A DNA stretch of 64,000 nt from positions 620,001 to 684,000 of the forward strand of contig NZ_JACHIP010000004.1 in the NCBI RefSeq assembly GCF_014203275.1, in the 5' to 3' direction. The position numbers and the translations under genes were made by a program. The notes under the pieces were generated by a model, which was not told the DNA's origin, made no database searches, and saw only the letters and a program-made list of their open reading frames with translations. Shown one piece after another: positions 1 through 9,459 of the stretch (the first letter of the stretch is position 1; every line of letters begins with the position of its first letter). Origin of the DNA: Granulicella aggregans (GTDB lineage Bacteria > Acidobacteriota > Terriglobia > Terriglobales > Acidobacteriaceae).

Positions 1-179
1 TCGGCATCGCCATGGTCGGCGGCCTGCTCGTCAGTCAGGTGCTGACGCTCTACACCACTCCGGTCATCTACATCTTCTTCGATAACCTTGCAGGCCGCTT
101 CTCGAAGCGCGCCAAAGGAAGTCGGACGGGCAATGAGCCTCAACACGCGACCCACGCCGAAGCTGAGGCAGGCGTATGA
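1..179 (+). CDS. RND efflux permease, C-terminal fragment
   Basis: Only the last 58 codons are in the window. They contain the final membrane segment typical of RND (AcrB/MdtB) pumps, with the [23 protein letters not shown] motif, followed by a short charged cytoplasmic tail. The same motif ends the next gene, so the two are paralogous inner-membrane pumps, as in MdtB/MdtC pairs. The stop codon overlaps the next start as ATGA, indicating translational coupling. The rest of the gene lies upstream of the window. Confidence 0.9.
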   Translation, partial: GIAMVGGLLVSQVLTLYTTPVIYIFFDNLAGRFSKRAKGSRTGNEPQHATHAEAEAGV

Positions 180-3100
180 ACATCTCCGCGCCTTTTGTCC
201 GTCGACCGGTAGCGACCACACTGCTGACGATCGCGACTGCCATCGCCGGGGCGATCGCCTTCAACTTCCTTCCCGTCGCTCCGCTGCCGCAGGTCGACTT
301 CCCCACCATCAACGTAAACGCCGGCCTGCCCGGCGCAAGCGCGGAGATCATGGCGTCCTCCGTCGCCACGCCTCTGGAACGTCAGTTGGGCCACATCGCC
401 GGCGTCACCGAGATGACCTCCTCGAGCGGCCTCGGATCGACGAACATCACCATCCAGTTCGACCTCTCACGCGATATCGACGGCGCGGCTCGCGACGTCG
501 AAGCTGCCATCAGCGCAGCGCGCGCCTATCTACCTGCGAACCTTCCTGGCAACCCGACGTATCGCAAGGTCAATCCCGCCGATTCGCCCATCATGATCCT
601 GGCGCTGACCTCCGACAAGTACGGTCCCGACAAGGTCTACGACGAAGCCTCCACAGTCATCGTGCAGAAGCTCTCGCAGATTCAGGGAGTGGGCCAGGTC
701 AGCGCTGGCGGCGGAACGTTGCCGTCCGTCCGCGTCGAAGTGAATCCCAACAAGCTCGCCAGCTATGGCTTGGCGATGTCGAACATCCAATCCGTCCTCA
801 GTCTGCAGAACTCCAATCTTGCCAAGGGCCAGATCTCCGACGGCCAGACGACGATGGACATCCTCGCCAACGACCAGATCTCCCACGCCGAGGAGTACAA
901 GCCGATCGTCATCGGTTACAGCAATGGCGCGGCCATACGCCTTGAAGACGTCGCCGACGTTATCGACTCCGTACAGAACACCCGCACCGCCGGCTACTTC
1001 GACGGCAAACGCGCGGTGGTCATGCCGATCATCCGCCAGCCCGGCGCGAACATCATCGATACCGTTGAGCGTATCTACGCGGCTCTTCCCGCGCTCAAAG
1101 CTTCCATCCCCAATGGCATTGAGATGGATGTCATGATGGACCGCACCACCACCATCAGGGCATCGGTCTCTGATGTCGAAAAGACCCTCTTCATCTCGAT
1201 CGTCCTGGTTATCTTTGTGGTGTTCTTGTTCCTTCGCAACTGGCGCGCCACGCTGATTCCCGCTGTTGCCGTTCCCGTCTCGCTCATCGGCACCTTCGCC
1301 GTGATGTACCTTCTGGGCTTCTCGCTCGACAACCTCTCGCTGATGGCGCTCACCATCTCCACTGGCTTCGTGGTCGACGACGCTATCGTCGTCATGGAGA
1401 ACATCACCCGCCACCTCGAAGACGGCATGTCACCCATGCAGGCGACGCTCAAAGGCGCACAGGAGATCGGCTTCACCGTCCTCTCCATCAGCATCTCTCT
1501 CATCGCCGTCTTCATCCCTCTATTGCTGATGGGCGGTATCGTCGGGCGACTCTTCCGCGAGTTCGCGGTCACGCTGTCGACTGCCATCCTGGTTTCGATG
1601 GTGATCTCGCTCACCACCACGCCGATGATGTGCGCCTACCTGCTCAAGGACGAGAAGCACATCACTCACGGTCGGCTCTATAACCTTAGTGAGCGTTTCT
1701 TTGACTGGGTGCTTTCGGTCTATCGCCGCAGCCTGCACTGGGTACTCGACAACCCCGGGCTGATCCTCACGGTCTGGCTGCTCACCGTCGCATTCAATGT
1801 CGTCCTTGTGAAGAAGTCGCCGACCGGCTTCTTCCCGCAGCAGGACAATGGCCTTATCTTCGGCGGCATTCAAGGGCCGCAGGACTCATCCTTTCCCGCC
1901 ACGCGCGACTCTCTGCTGCAGATCATCGATACGATCCGCAAAGATCCCGCAGTGAAGCACTCCATCGGATTCACCGGCGGCGGTGGTGCCACCAACGGCG
2001 GATTTATCTTCGCCTCGCTGAAGCCTATCGGATCGGGTCCAGGCGATCGCCAGATCACCTCCTCCGAGGTGATCGGCCGCATCCGTCCAAAGCTTGCCCG
2101 GCTCCCCATCGCCTCATCCTTCATGCAGGCTGGCCAGGACATTCGAATTGGTGGCCGCGGCGGAAACGCTCAGTACCAGTACACCATTCAGGCGGACAAC
2201 GTCTCCGATCTCAATGTGTGGGCTCCGAAGATCCAGGCAGAGATGCGAAAGCTGTCCGGCTTTCAGGATGTCAACTCCGACCAGCAGAATGGCGGCCTCC
2301 AGGAGCTTGTCACCTACGACCGTCCGACGGCAGCCCGGCTCGGTCTGACCGCACAGTCGCTGGACTCCGGGCTCTACGCTGCCTTCGGTCAGTCTCAGGT
2401 CTCGCTGATCTATACGCAGCTCAACCAGTACTACGTCATCCTGGAAAACGCGCCTGAGTATCTGGAGAGCCCCGCTGGCCTCAAGAGCATCTACTTCCAC
2501 AACGGGAACAGCTCCAGCAAGACAGCCACGGGAAACACGCCGCTCTATACGTTCGCCACGTCGAAGTCGGGCACCACGCCGCTCAGCATCAACCACACCG
2601 GCCTCTTTCCCTCGGTGACAGTGTCCTTCAATCTCACCCCAGGGGTCCCGCTCTCGCAGGCTACCGTCGAGATCGAGGAGATGAAGAGGACGATCGGCGC
2701 GCCGACCAGTGTCCATGGCGTCTTCGCAGGCACGGCGCTCGCGTATCAGCAGTCGCTCAGCACGCAGGGGATACTCATCGTTACAGCTCTGCTTGCCGTC
2801 TTTATCGTGCTCGGCATTCTGTATGAAAGTCTCGTCCACCCCATCACTATCATCTCCACAATTCCCTCGGCCAGTGTCGGCGCTATGCTGGCCCTGCTCT
2901 TCTTCAAGATCGACCTCAACGTCATCTCGATCATCGGCATCGTCCTGCTCATCGGTATCGTCAAGAAGAACGCCATCATGATGATCGACTTTGCGCTGCA
3001 GGCCGAGCGCGAAGGTCTCAGCACCGAAGATGCGATCTTCCAAGCCTGCATGTTGCGCTTCCGGCCCATCCTTATGACGACGATGGCCGCGCTCTTCGGA

Positions 3101-3319
3101 GCCCTGCCGCTGGCCTTTGGCACCGGCACTGGGTCAGAGCTCCGCCGTCCGCTCGGCATCACCATCGTCGGCGGTCTCATCGTGAGCCAGATGCTCACCC
3201 TCTACACGACGCCCGTCATCTACCTCGAACTCGACCGGCTCCGCCTCTGGGTCAAGAACCGGGGCTGGAGCAAGGGCCGCTTCCACGCAGGAGGTCCGCT
3301 TGCCGGCCATGCAGACTAG
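176..3319 (+). CDS. RND multidrug efflux permease, MdtC-like
   Basis: A 1,047-residue inner-membrane proton-driven drug pump of the HAE1/RND class, the usual family length. It starts with a membrane helix after [16 protein letters not shown], has a large periplasmic porter loop (about 40-330), a central block of helices (about 340-550) with the conserved [17 protein letters not shown] signature (the two Asp form the proton relay), a second porter loop, and final helices ending in [13 protein letters not shown]. Its start overlaps the stop of an upstream paralogue and an outer-membrane factor follows, so this is a tripartite export operon. A heteromeric pump with the preceding gene, as in MdtBC, is the likeliest arrangement. 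Substrates cannot be read from sequence. Confidence 0.95.
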   Translation: MNISAPFVRRPVATTLLTIATAIAGAIAFNFLPVAPLPQVDFPTINVNAGLPGASAEIMASSVATPLERQLGHIAGVTEMTSSSGLGSTNITIQFDLSRDIDGAARDVEAAISAARAYLPANLPGNPTYRKVNPADSPIMILALTSDKYGPDKVYDEASTVIVQKLSQIQGVGQVSAGGGTLPSVRVEVNPNKLASYGLAMSNIQSVLSLQNSNLAKGQISDGQTTMDILANDQISHAEEYKPIVIGYSNGAAIRLEDVADVIDSVQNTRTAGYFDGKRAVVMPIIRQPGANIIDTVERIYAALPALKASIPNGIEMDVMMDRTTTIRASVSDVEKTLFISIVLVIFVVFLFLRNWRATLIPAVAVPVSLIGTFAVMYLLGFSLDNLSLMALTISTGFVVDDAIVVMENITRHLEDGMSPMQATLKGAQEIGFTVLSISISLIAVFIPLLLMGGIVGRLFREFAVTLSTAILVSMVISLTTTPMMCAYLLKDEKHITHGRLYNLSERFFDWVLSVYRRSLHWVLDNPGLILTVWLLTVAFNVVLVKKSPTGFFPQQDNGLIFGGIQGPQDSSFPATRDSLLQIIDTIRKDPAVKHSIGFTGGGGATNGGFIFASLKPIGSGPGDRQITSSEVIGRIRPKLARLPIASSFMQAGQDIRIGGRGGNAQYQYTIQADNVSDLNVWAPKIQAEMRKLSGFQDVNSDQQNGGLQELVTYDRPTAARLGLTAQSLDSGLYAAFGQSQVSLIYTQLNQYYVILENAPEYLESPAGLKSIYFHNGNSSSKTATGNTPLYTFATSKSGTTPLSINHTGLFPSVTVSFNLTPGVPLSQATVEIEEMKRTIGAPTSVHGVFAGTALAYQQSLSTQGILIVTALLAVFIVLGILYESLVHPITIISTIPSASVGAMLALLFFKIDLNVISIIGIVLLIGIVKKNAIMMIDFALQAEREGLSTEDAIFQACMLRFRPILMTTMAALFGALPLAFGTGTGSELRRPLGITIVGGLIVSQMLTLYTTPVIYLELDRLRLWVKNRGWSKGRFHAGGPLAGHAD

Positions 3320-3341
3320 CTCTTACGAATCGAATGCAACT

Positions 3342-4988
3342 ATGAAAATCGCTCTTCGCCCCACCGCAACGGCACTCTCCGTCGCTCTGCTTTGCCTGAT
3401 CTCCGGATGCCGGGTTGGGCCCAAGTACAACGTTCCGCCCACCGCTGCGCAGACCGCGCCACCCGCTTATCGCGAGCTCCCGGTAGCGACCAATCCGCCG
3501 CCAGCCGTGATCAAAGCTGATATCAACGCCACCAATCCCCAGGTCGTTCCCGCGCCCGCTTACGATGGCTGGAAGGTCGCGGAACCGCAGGACGCCATGC
3601 TTCGTGGCAAGTGGTGGGAGATCTACAACGACCCCGAACTGAACGCACTCGAAGATCGCCTCAACATCGATAACCAGAACATCAAGCAGTTCTTCGAAAA
3701 CTTCATGGTCGCCCGCGCTCTCATCGCAGAAGCACGCTCGCAGCTCTATCCCACGCTGGGCACAACGCCCGCGTACACCCGCACCCGCTCATCCTCGAAC
3801 CTCACCAATTCCAGTACCTCGACTGGGACGGGAAACAGCGGCAGCACAGGCACGGGCACTGGGACAACAGGCTCAACCGTCACCACCACGACCGGACGCC
3901 AGAGCTCGCTTGGCAGCCTGCCGCTCGATCTAAGCTGGGAACCCGACCTCTGGGGCAAGATCCGCAACCAGATCCGCAGCGACCAGTACAACGCCCAGGT
4001 CTCCGCCGCCGACCTCGAGAACGAGCGCCTCACCGAGCAGGCATCGCTTGCCCAGTTCTTCTTCGAACTCCGCGGACAGGACGCCCTGGTAAAGCTCTAT
4101 GCAGACACCGTCGCCGCCGACCAGAACGCCCTTGACATCACGAAGAGCCGCTACGAGACCGGCGTCGATAACCAGATCTCCGTCGTCGAAGCACAGAACA
4201 CACTTCAGAATGCCCAGGCCACGGCCATCGGCATCGGCACCGCCCGCGCGCAGTACGAGCACGCCATCGCGGTTCTCATCGGCACCAACGCCTCCAGCTT
4301 CACCATCCCGGTAAGGCCCTCCATCATTCCTCCACCAGCCGTTCCCGTCGGCGTGCCTTCGCAGTTGCTGGAGCGGCGCCCGGACATCGCCGCCGCCGAA
4401 CGCACCATGGCCTCATCGAACGCGTTGATTGGCGTAGCCACCGCCGCCTACTATCCTGCGCTTACGCTCAGCGCGACCGGCGGTTTTGAGAGCTCCACCT
4501 TCAAGCATCTCTTCGACATCTCCAGCCGCTTCTGGTCCATCGGGCCCAGCGTCTCCGAGACCATCTACGATGGCGGCCTCCGGCGCGCCACGGTCAACCA
4601 GTACATCGGAACCTACAACGCGAACGTCGCCACCTACCGCCAGACCGTGCTCACAGCGTTCCAGCAGGTAGAAGACGCGCTCTCGAACCTGCGCATCGGC
4701 TCCAACCAGATCGCCCAGCAGATGCAGGCGCAGGTCACTGCGGAGCAGTACGTCCAGCTCGCTCTCGACCGCTACAAGCTTGGTCTCGATCCCTACTCGA
4801 ACGTCGTCATCGCCCAGACCACTCTACTCACCGATCAACAGACCGTGACCCAGCTCCAGATTCAGCAGATGACCTACTCAGTCAATCTGATCCAGGCGCT
4901 CGGAGGAGGATGGGATCGCACCCAACTCCCAACCCCCGCGCAGGTAAGCCAGAAGCTCACCAAGCCCGATACGACGATTCAGCAGTAG
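3342..4988 (+). CDS. Outer-membrane efflux lipoprotein, TolC/OprM (NodT) family
   Basis: A 548-residue outer-membrane channel for the RND pump upstream. The start at 3342 gives a classical lipoprotein signal: basic start MKIALRP, hydrophobic stretch, lipobox LISGC. An upstream in-frame ATG at 3300 would overlap the pump gene and bury the signal peptide, so it was not used. After the lipobox come a proline-rich linker and two repeated OEP domains with LERRPDIAAAER and a periplasmic coiled-coil. A Ser/Thr/Gly-rich insert (roughly residues 160-190) probably forms an extracellular loop. The C-terminus is polar. Confidence 0.93.
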   Translation: MKIALRPTATALSVALLCLISGCRVGPKYNVPPTAAQTAPPAYRELPVATNPPPAVIKADINATNPQVVPAPAYDGWKVAEPQDAMLRGKWWEIYNDPELNALEDRLNIDNQNIKQFFENFMVARALIAEARSQLYPTLGTTPAYTRTRSSSNLTNSSTSTGTGNSGSTGTGTGTTGSTVTTTTGRQSSLGSLPLDLSWEPDLWGKIRNQIRSDQYNAQVSAADLENERLTEQASLAQFFFELRGQDALVKLYADTVAADQNALDITKSRYETGVDNQISVVEAQNTLQNAQATAIGIGTARAQYEHAIAVLIGTNASSFTIPVRPSIIPPPAVPVGVPSQLLERRPDIAAAERTMASSNALIGVATAAYYPALTLSATGGFESSTFKHLFDISSRFWSIGPSVSETIYDGGLRRATVNQYIGTYNANVATYRQTVLTAFQQVEDALSNLRIGSNQIAQQMQAQVTAEQYVQLALDRYKLGLDPYSNVVIAQTTLLTDQQTVTQLQIQQMTYSVNLIQALGGGWDRTQLPTPAQVSQKLTKPDTTIQQ

Positions 4989-4990
4989 CG

Positions 4991-5839
4991 CTACTTCTGC
5001 GCGCCGTCCTGCTTGACGGCGCGCAGAAGGTCGTCAAGATCGCCAATCTTATCGGTCAGCAGATTCAGCCTGCTCGATACGGCCTGGATCTCCGTCTCAG
5101 CGCGCAGATTTACTTCGTAATCAAGCTCGCTGCGGACACGGTCCTTCGAGTCCTGCCGGTTCTGGCTCATCATGATTACCGGGGCCTGGATTGCGGCCAG
5201 CATCGACAGGAAGAGATTCAGGAGAATGAACGGATAGGGATCCCATGCTTTGCCCCTGAGATACACGTTGATCGCCGTGTACACGCTCAACGTGATGCCG
5301 AACGCGATGATGAAGGTCCACGATCCGCCGAACTGCGCCACCTTGTCTGCGATTCTCTCGCCGAAGGTCTCGTCTTCATCGATCAACTCATTCGCATTCC
5401 TGCTGGCGCGTAGCCGAACCAGCTCCTGGGTCGCGTGAAACTGCCGTCCGATCACGGTCAGCAGATCCATTCCCGCCATCGGCTTCTTCTGCAGCAGCAC
5501 CGAAATGTCGTTGCGGTCGATCTCGACGCACTCGACATCGTTCAACGCCATGGCATTGGTCTGGTGTGGCGTCTCTTCCAGCATTGACGCAAATCCGAAG
5601 AACTCGCCATGGCCCGGCTGGTGCAGGACCACCTCCTGGTGGTCGCTATCCACGGTTGTCACTTGCACCGTGCCAGACATCACCACAAAGGCGTTCTTGC
5701 CAATGTCGCCGATCTTGTAGATACGCTGTCGTGCCGCGAACTTTCGCACCTCCACCTGGGCAGCAAGAATCGCCAGCTCGTCCTCATCGAGCAGCGAGAA
5801 GAGAGGGATGTGTTTCAATTCCATGGGAAGACAGGGCAT
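4991..5839 (-). CDS. Cyclic-nucleotide-binding domain / DUF1003 membrane protein
   Basis: About 282 residues. The N-terminal half is a cNMP-binding (Crp-like) sensor fold with GDIGKNAFVVMSGTVQV and a GEFFGFASMLEETPHQTNAMA phosphate-cassette region. The C-terminal half is a DUF1003 module with two membrane helices (around FIIAFGITLSVYTAINVYL and PFILLNLFLSMLAAIQAPVIM) and the typical MMSQNRQDSKDR-DYEVNLRAE tail. It has no helix-turn-helix, so it is not a Crp-type transcription factor. The chosen ATG at 5839 is preceded by GAGG eight bases away; another in-frame ATG lies at 5881. It converges on the efflux operon with a gap of two bases. The function of DUF1003 is not known to me. Confidence 0.88.
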   Translation of the reverse strand: MPCLPMELKHIPLFSLLDEDELAILAAQVEVRKFAARQRIYKIGDIGKNAFVVMSGTVQVTTVDSDHQEVVLHQPGHGEFFGFASMLEETPHQTNAMALNDVECVEIDRNDISVLLQKKPMAGMDLLTVIGRQFHATQELVRLRASRNANELIDEDETFGERIADKVAQFGGSWTFIIAFGITLSVYTAINVYLRGKAWDPYPFILLNLFLSMLAAIQAPVIMMSQNRQDSKDRVRSELDYEVNLRAETEIQAVSSRLNLLTDKIGDLDDLLRAVKQDGAQK

Positions 5840-5932
5840 TTGGTGGACCTCGTTATGAATGGTGGTTGCTGGCCGTCCCATTGTAGAGAACCCCGTTCTA
5901 CTTCACATGAATCTCATCGTTCCTGCCATGGT

Positions 5933-6541
5933 TCACGCGAGCGGCGTAACCAGGGCTTGCGTTCTGATGATGGGCGCGACGTCGATGTCGAAACTTGGTG
6001 CCAGTTGCACCAGGTGCTCCGTCCCCCCGGGCCCATCACCCGCTTTGCCATCCCACAGTGCCAGCAACGTTCGCTGCGGAGCGAGCTGAATCGCCTCATC
6101 GACCATCCAGAGATTCGTCCGCTGCCAGATGTTCAGTGATGCCCCTTCGGTCAGAGACTCAGGTAGTTCAACCGAGTCATCGAGCACCGCGATCGCCCCT
6201 GGCCCGAGTCGAGCGAGCAGCATATGAAATCGCTCCACCCAATCGCCGCCTGCAGGAGCGACGGAAGTCTCAAGGTACTTTTCAACCTGAAGTGCTAGCC
6301 GGAGCAAGGTAGGCACCTTGAAGCTCTCGCAGACGTCATGAAACAGAATGTCGCCGCCGCTGGCACCTCCCGCAATCCCAACCACGGATTCCTGGCCAAT
6401 CGCCGTTAGCAAGTTTTCTACGGATTTCGTAATCGCGCGCCGTCCCGCATCCTCCGCGCGGGCAGGGAAGCGCTCCTTCACTCGGCCGGGCGCGTCAATC
6501 ATGTGCCCGGTGAAAAGGATCGCGTGTCGAAACTCCGCCAT
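5933..6541 (-). CDS. SLOG/TPALS-like putative nucleotide-sensor protein
   Basis: About 203 residues, soluble, no signal peptide. It opens with an FTGHMIDAPGR segment, then VVGIAGGASGGDILFH, which resembles the glycine-rich nucleotide-binding motif of SLOG/Rossmann-like folds, and ends with LLALWDGKAGDGPGGTEHLV, like the WDG-GGT motif of SLOG/TPALS domains. Those families sense or process nucleotide or NAD-derived ligands in bacterial conflict systems; the assignment is by motif only. It lies directly downstream of the CHAT-TPR gene. A TTG at 6559 would overlap that gene's stop as TTGA, while the ATG at 6541 leaves a 14-base gap; either way co-translation is likely. It probably supplies or senses the trigger of the neighbouring protease. 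Confidence 0.75.
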   Translation of the reverse strand: MAEFRHAILFTGHMIDAPGRVKERFPARAEDAGRRAITKSVENLLTAIGQESVVGIAGGASGGDILFHDVCESFKVPTLLRLALQVEKYLETSVAPAGGDWVERFHMLLARLGPGAIAVLDDSVELPESLTEGASLNIWQRTNLWMVDEAIQLAPQRTLLALWDGKAGDGPGGTEHLVQLAPSFDIDVAPIIRTQALVTPLA

Positions 6542-6555
6542 GGCCCCGTCCCCGA

Positions 6556-9369
6556 TCAAATTGTCTTGCGTGCCCGCGGCGCTTGCACCGATCGAGGTAC
6601 AGATTCCACCGCTGGTCGAGCCACGCGCAGAAACGTCAATAGTCGATCAATCTCCCGGTCCATTACTCCCTTTTCGTTCTCGTCGGTCTCTCTGTGAATA
6701 TCCTCCAGCTCGTCGCGTGCCTCCGTCAGCTCGCCGGCGATCCAGTGCGCCTTCGCCTTTTCAAACTTGAACGTCCGTTCGAGCTTCTCCATGTTGCCTT
6801 TGCTCAGGTTCGTCGCCCGGATCTTTTCGTTGGCAAGGTTTGCCAGGCTGATCATCCGCGCCGTCTCGCGCGTCTCGGCCAGCGAGTCGAACAGTATCCC
6901 CAGCGCCTTTCCCCAGCCACTCCAATTCACGCACTCTTCCATCCGGTTCGCAGCGCGTAGCGCATGGTCGATCGCCAGCGTGTGGTGGCACCCTGTCAGC
7001 GCAATCCTCGCCGCCGTCGTCTCCGAGTACGCAAGCTGCAGACTCATCCCCCGGAACGCCTGGATCGTCATCGCTCGCTGCAGCAACGCCAATGCCTCAT
7101 CGAGCCGGTCCGCTCGCTCCGAAAGCAGGTCCGCAAGGTCGCGCAGCACAGCCGACATAGCGAAGTACCACCGCGAGTCGTGGGCCGCCCCCTCGCTCGC
7201 ATCATCGCAAGCTCCCAGGTCCGCGATCGCCAGCCGGTAGAACGCCTCGGCCGTCCCCGCCTGGCCCTGCTCCTGCAGCAGATACCCAAGTTCGTGCTTC
7301 CCCCGCGCCGTCTCCCGCAGAGAGCTCGTAGCTGTCGGCTGATTCATCGCCAGCCGGTAAAAGTCTTCCGGCTTGCGCAACAGAGAAAACTCCATCTGCC
7401 GCGTCGTCGTTGGATCGCCGCTGACGAACCTGCTCCCAAACTCCAGTAGCTCGGCAAGCGTCATCGCGTTTTTGTCATCCCGGCTGTACAGATTACCGGT
7501 CAGCAGCAGCCATTCCTGGAAGCTCGTGAGGCGGTTCAGATACTGCTTGGCCTGCTCCGGCTGAACTCCTCGCACGCAGGCATAGTAAGCAGCCGACAGC
7601 ACCTCGTCGGAGACCGTATCCGCAGGCAGTGTCTCGCAGAACGCCCTGGCATCGTCGAGACGGTTCTGGTCGACCAGCCCTGGCAGCGTCTCCTCTGGCG
7701 CAGGGCCGATCAGCAGAAGAAACGTAAGTGCCGGACTTGGCGCAATCGTCTTCAAAAACTCGATGTGTAGCGGCTCGCTGTTCGTCCACACAATCAACGG
7801 AGCCCCAAACCGCGCAATCTTCCCGAAGAACCACACCAGCTTTTCCGCCGCATTGATGTTGGCCGGAAGCGACTTGAGCAGGCCGAGATCGGAGAGGACT
7901 TCGCGCGATATTGGATCGACGCTGCCGTCCAGCCGGATCACGTTGCCACGCCATCCCGCAGCCACCCAAAGAGGAATCTGAGCCGCCGGATCGGCGAGCA
8001 CCGGCGGTTCAGCCATCTGCTTCCACGATCCCGGCTGCATGGTGCAGATTTGTTTCTCCACCGCGACCCATGGGTCGTCATCGACAGTCGCCGTGGCTGC
8101 AGGTTGCTCGCCCGCACTATCCTGAGCGCCCGCCGCTGCCACATCGCCGAGCGCCACGCTAATGCTGCTCTGCGCCTGCGGCGTCGAATAAGAGAACGAA
8201 GGCGGTGGCAGAGCAGTCTCGGTCGCGGCGACAGCTGGTGGCGTCGGAGGTGGGCTCGCCAGCGCCGCAAAATCCCACTGCGAAGTTGGCACGCGGGGTC
8301 CGTTCAGCGGCAGCGCGCTCAGGTCCAGCGGACTTCGCAGATACACCGTCATCGAAGCCCAGCAAGCGTTCTGAAACGCCTCGGTAAACTTCGTGCCACG
8401 TGCATGAACCAGCGCCGTCTCCGGATCGCGGCTGGCCGCCGGCCCAAACACCTCGCCGTAGAACCCTTGAGAAATGCTCGCGGCATCCAGCACATGCAAC
8501 TCCGCCTGGAACGACAGCACCATCGCCGCTCCATCCCGGTGCAGCCACAACGCGGGCGAGTCTCCCCACGAGTTTGCCGCCCCTGAAAAGCAGCTCCAAA
8601 GCATAGCCATCCGGGGCTGGCCATACTGCTGCGCAAAGCGAGTCGAACTCACGCCGCCCACCTGGTGGGTCGTGTCATCACCATGCGCCTCGACGTGCAA
8701 AATATCCGGACCAGTCAGGGCTTCCGTCAAAACATCCGTCGCCGCTGCAAGAGTTTGCGCGTTGACCATGTCGATCACGCCAGACTGCGTCAGCACCTGC
8801 GTCACCGCGTTTGCCGTCGCGTTGGGCGTCCCCGGCCCCTGCACCCGCGTCAGCGTCAGCCGGGACTTCGTCACCGTCTGCGCGTCAGAAAAGTCATCCC
8901 ACGACTGCACAATCGAGAGATCACGCGAGGCCAGCAGCTTTCCGTCGCCATCGCACATCGCTCCCCACGGCAACAGGTGAAGCTCTGTACGCTGCGTCTG
9001 GATCACCAGTCGCCTTGCCACTCCTCCATCGGGCGAAAGGAACGCTGCCGTCTCCTTATTCAATCCCGAGAGTGCTACGAACAAGGCTGTCCCCAGGTCT
9101 TGGATCGCCATCGCATTGCGAAACGCAAGATCGTCCGCCGCCGGGTCATTCACGCTCGGACGGACGGTATTGCAACTGCTCAGCTTGTTGCGGAAGTCAC
9201 GCCACTGGTCGTCGTTGATAGGAGATCGAAAGTATCCAGCAGGAGAGTCTTTCCCGTCGATCGTGACGAAGACCCCATACGCCCGGTCAGTCGTCAGGGG
9301 GAGGCTCTGGCCCGAATCTCCGCTGGGCAAAACCAGCCGAACGATCGCCGTCTTGCGGTATTGCGACAT
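6556..9369 (-). CDS. CHAT-domain (caspase-like) protease with TPR repeats
   Basis: 937 residues from ATG at 9369; the reading frame stays open further upstream, but that part is antisense to the divergent gene. Residues about 85-380 form a CHAT caspase-fold protease domain. The strand LPWGAMCD is followed by the catalytic His229 in ILHVEAHGDD and Cys260 in AMLWSCFSGAANSWGD, the expected HG...C dyad. A low-complexity Pro/Ala/Ser linker (about 395-460) leads to a middle region, then helical repeats (about 600-900) that look like TPRs. CHAT-TPR proteins are sensors/executors that cleave partner proteins. It diverges from a gasdermin-like gene across 90 bases and is coupled to a SLOG-like gene, which makes it the leading candidate for the gasdermin-activating protease. 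Confidence 0.88.
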   Translation of the reverse strand: MSQYRKTAIVRLVLPSGDSGQSLPLTTDRAYGVFVTIDGKDSPAGYFRSPINDDQWRDFRNKLSSCNTVRPSVNDPAADDLAFRNAMAIQDLGTALFVALSGLNKETAAFLSPDGGVARRLVIQTQRTELHLLPWGAMCDGDGKLLASRDLSIVQSWDDFSDAQTVTKSRLTLTRVQGPGTPNATANAVTQVLTQSGVIDMVNAQTLAAATDVLTEALTGPDILHVEAHGDDTTHQVGGVSSTRFAQQYGQPRMAMLWSCFSGAANSWGDSPALWLHRDGAAMVLSFQAELHVLDAASISQGFYGEVFGPAASRDPETALVHARGTKFTEAFQNACWASMTVYLRSPLDLSALPLNGPRVPTSQWDFAALASPPPTPPAVAATETALPPPSFSYSTPQAQSSISVALGDVAAAGAQDSAGEQPAATATVDDDPWVAVEKQICTMQPGSWKQMAEPPVLADPAAQIPLWVAAGWRGNVIRLDGSVDPISREVLSDLGLLKSLPANINAAEKLVWFFGKIARFGAPLIVWTNSEPLHIEFLKTIAPSPALTFLLLIGPAPEETLPGLVDQNRLDDARAFCETLPADTVSDEVLSAAYYACVRGVQPEQAKQYLNRLTSFQEWLLLTGNLYSRDDKNAMTLAELLEFGSRFVSGDPTTTRQMEFSLLRKPEDFYRLAMNQPTATSSLRETARGKHELGYLLQEQGQAGTAEAFYRLAIADLGACDDASEGAAHDSRWYFAMSAVLRDLADLLSERADRLDEALALLQRAMTIQAFRGMSLQLAYSETTAARIALTGCHHTLAIDHALRAANRMEECVNWSGWGKALGILFDSLAETRETARMISLANLANEKIRATNLSKGNMEKLERTFKFEKAKAHWIAGELTEARDELEDIHRETDENEKGVMDREIDRLLTFLRVARPAVESVPRSVQAPRARKTI

Positions 9370-9459
9370 GGAGATCACGCTACCATATCGCTTCCACGAA
9401 GGCCGCTTCCAATCATGTACTCTTCCAGTGTCGAACTTCAGCAAGAGAAAGAGCGAGCC
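9370..9459. promoter_or_regulatory. Shared divergent promoter region of protease and gasdermin-like genes
   Basis: The 90 bases between the divergent starts of the CHAT-TPR gene and the gasdermin-like gene must hold both promoters and ribosome-binding sites. A purine-rich AAGAGAAAGAG precedes the ATG at 9460. A TACCATAT segment near 9381 could serve as a -10 box, but no convincing -35 partner or operator palindrome is visible. An in-frame ATG at 9415 could give the rightward protein a 15-residue extension and shrink this region. Confidence 0.5.

Noticed and set aside
4991..5839. Crp-family transcription factor
   Set aside because: Only the cyclic-nucleotide-binding half matches; the rest is a DUF1003 membrane module and no helix-turn-helix is present, so it is unlikely to bind the palindrome at 36690.
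5933..6541. TIR-domain NADase
   Set aside because: No TIR catalytic Glu context or typical first strand was found; the glycine-rich motif fits SLOG-like folds better.
8665..9459. Long rightward open frame upstream of the gasdermin-like start
   Set aside because: It is antisense to the CHAT-TPR gene, Arg/His-rich and without domain similarity; the conserved part starts at 9460.
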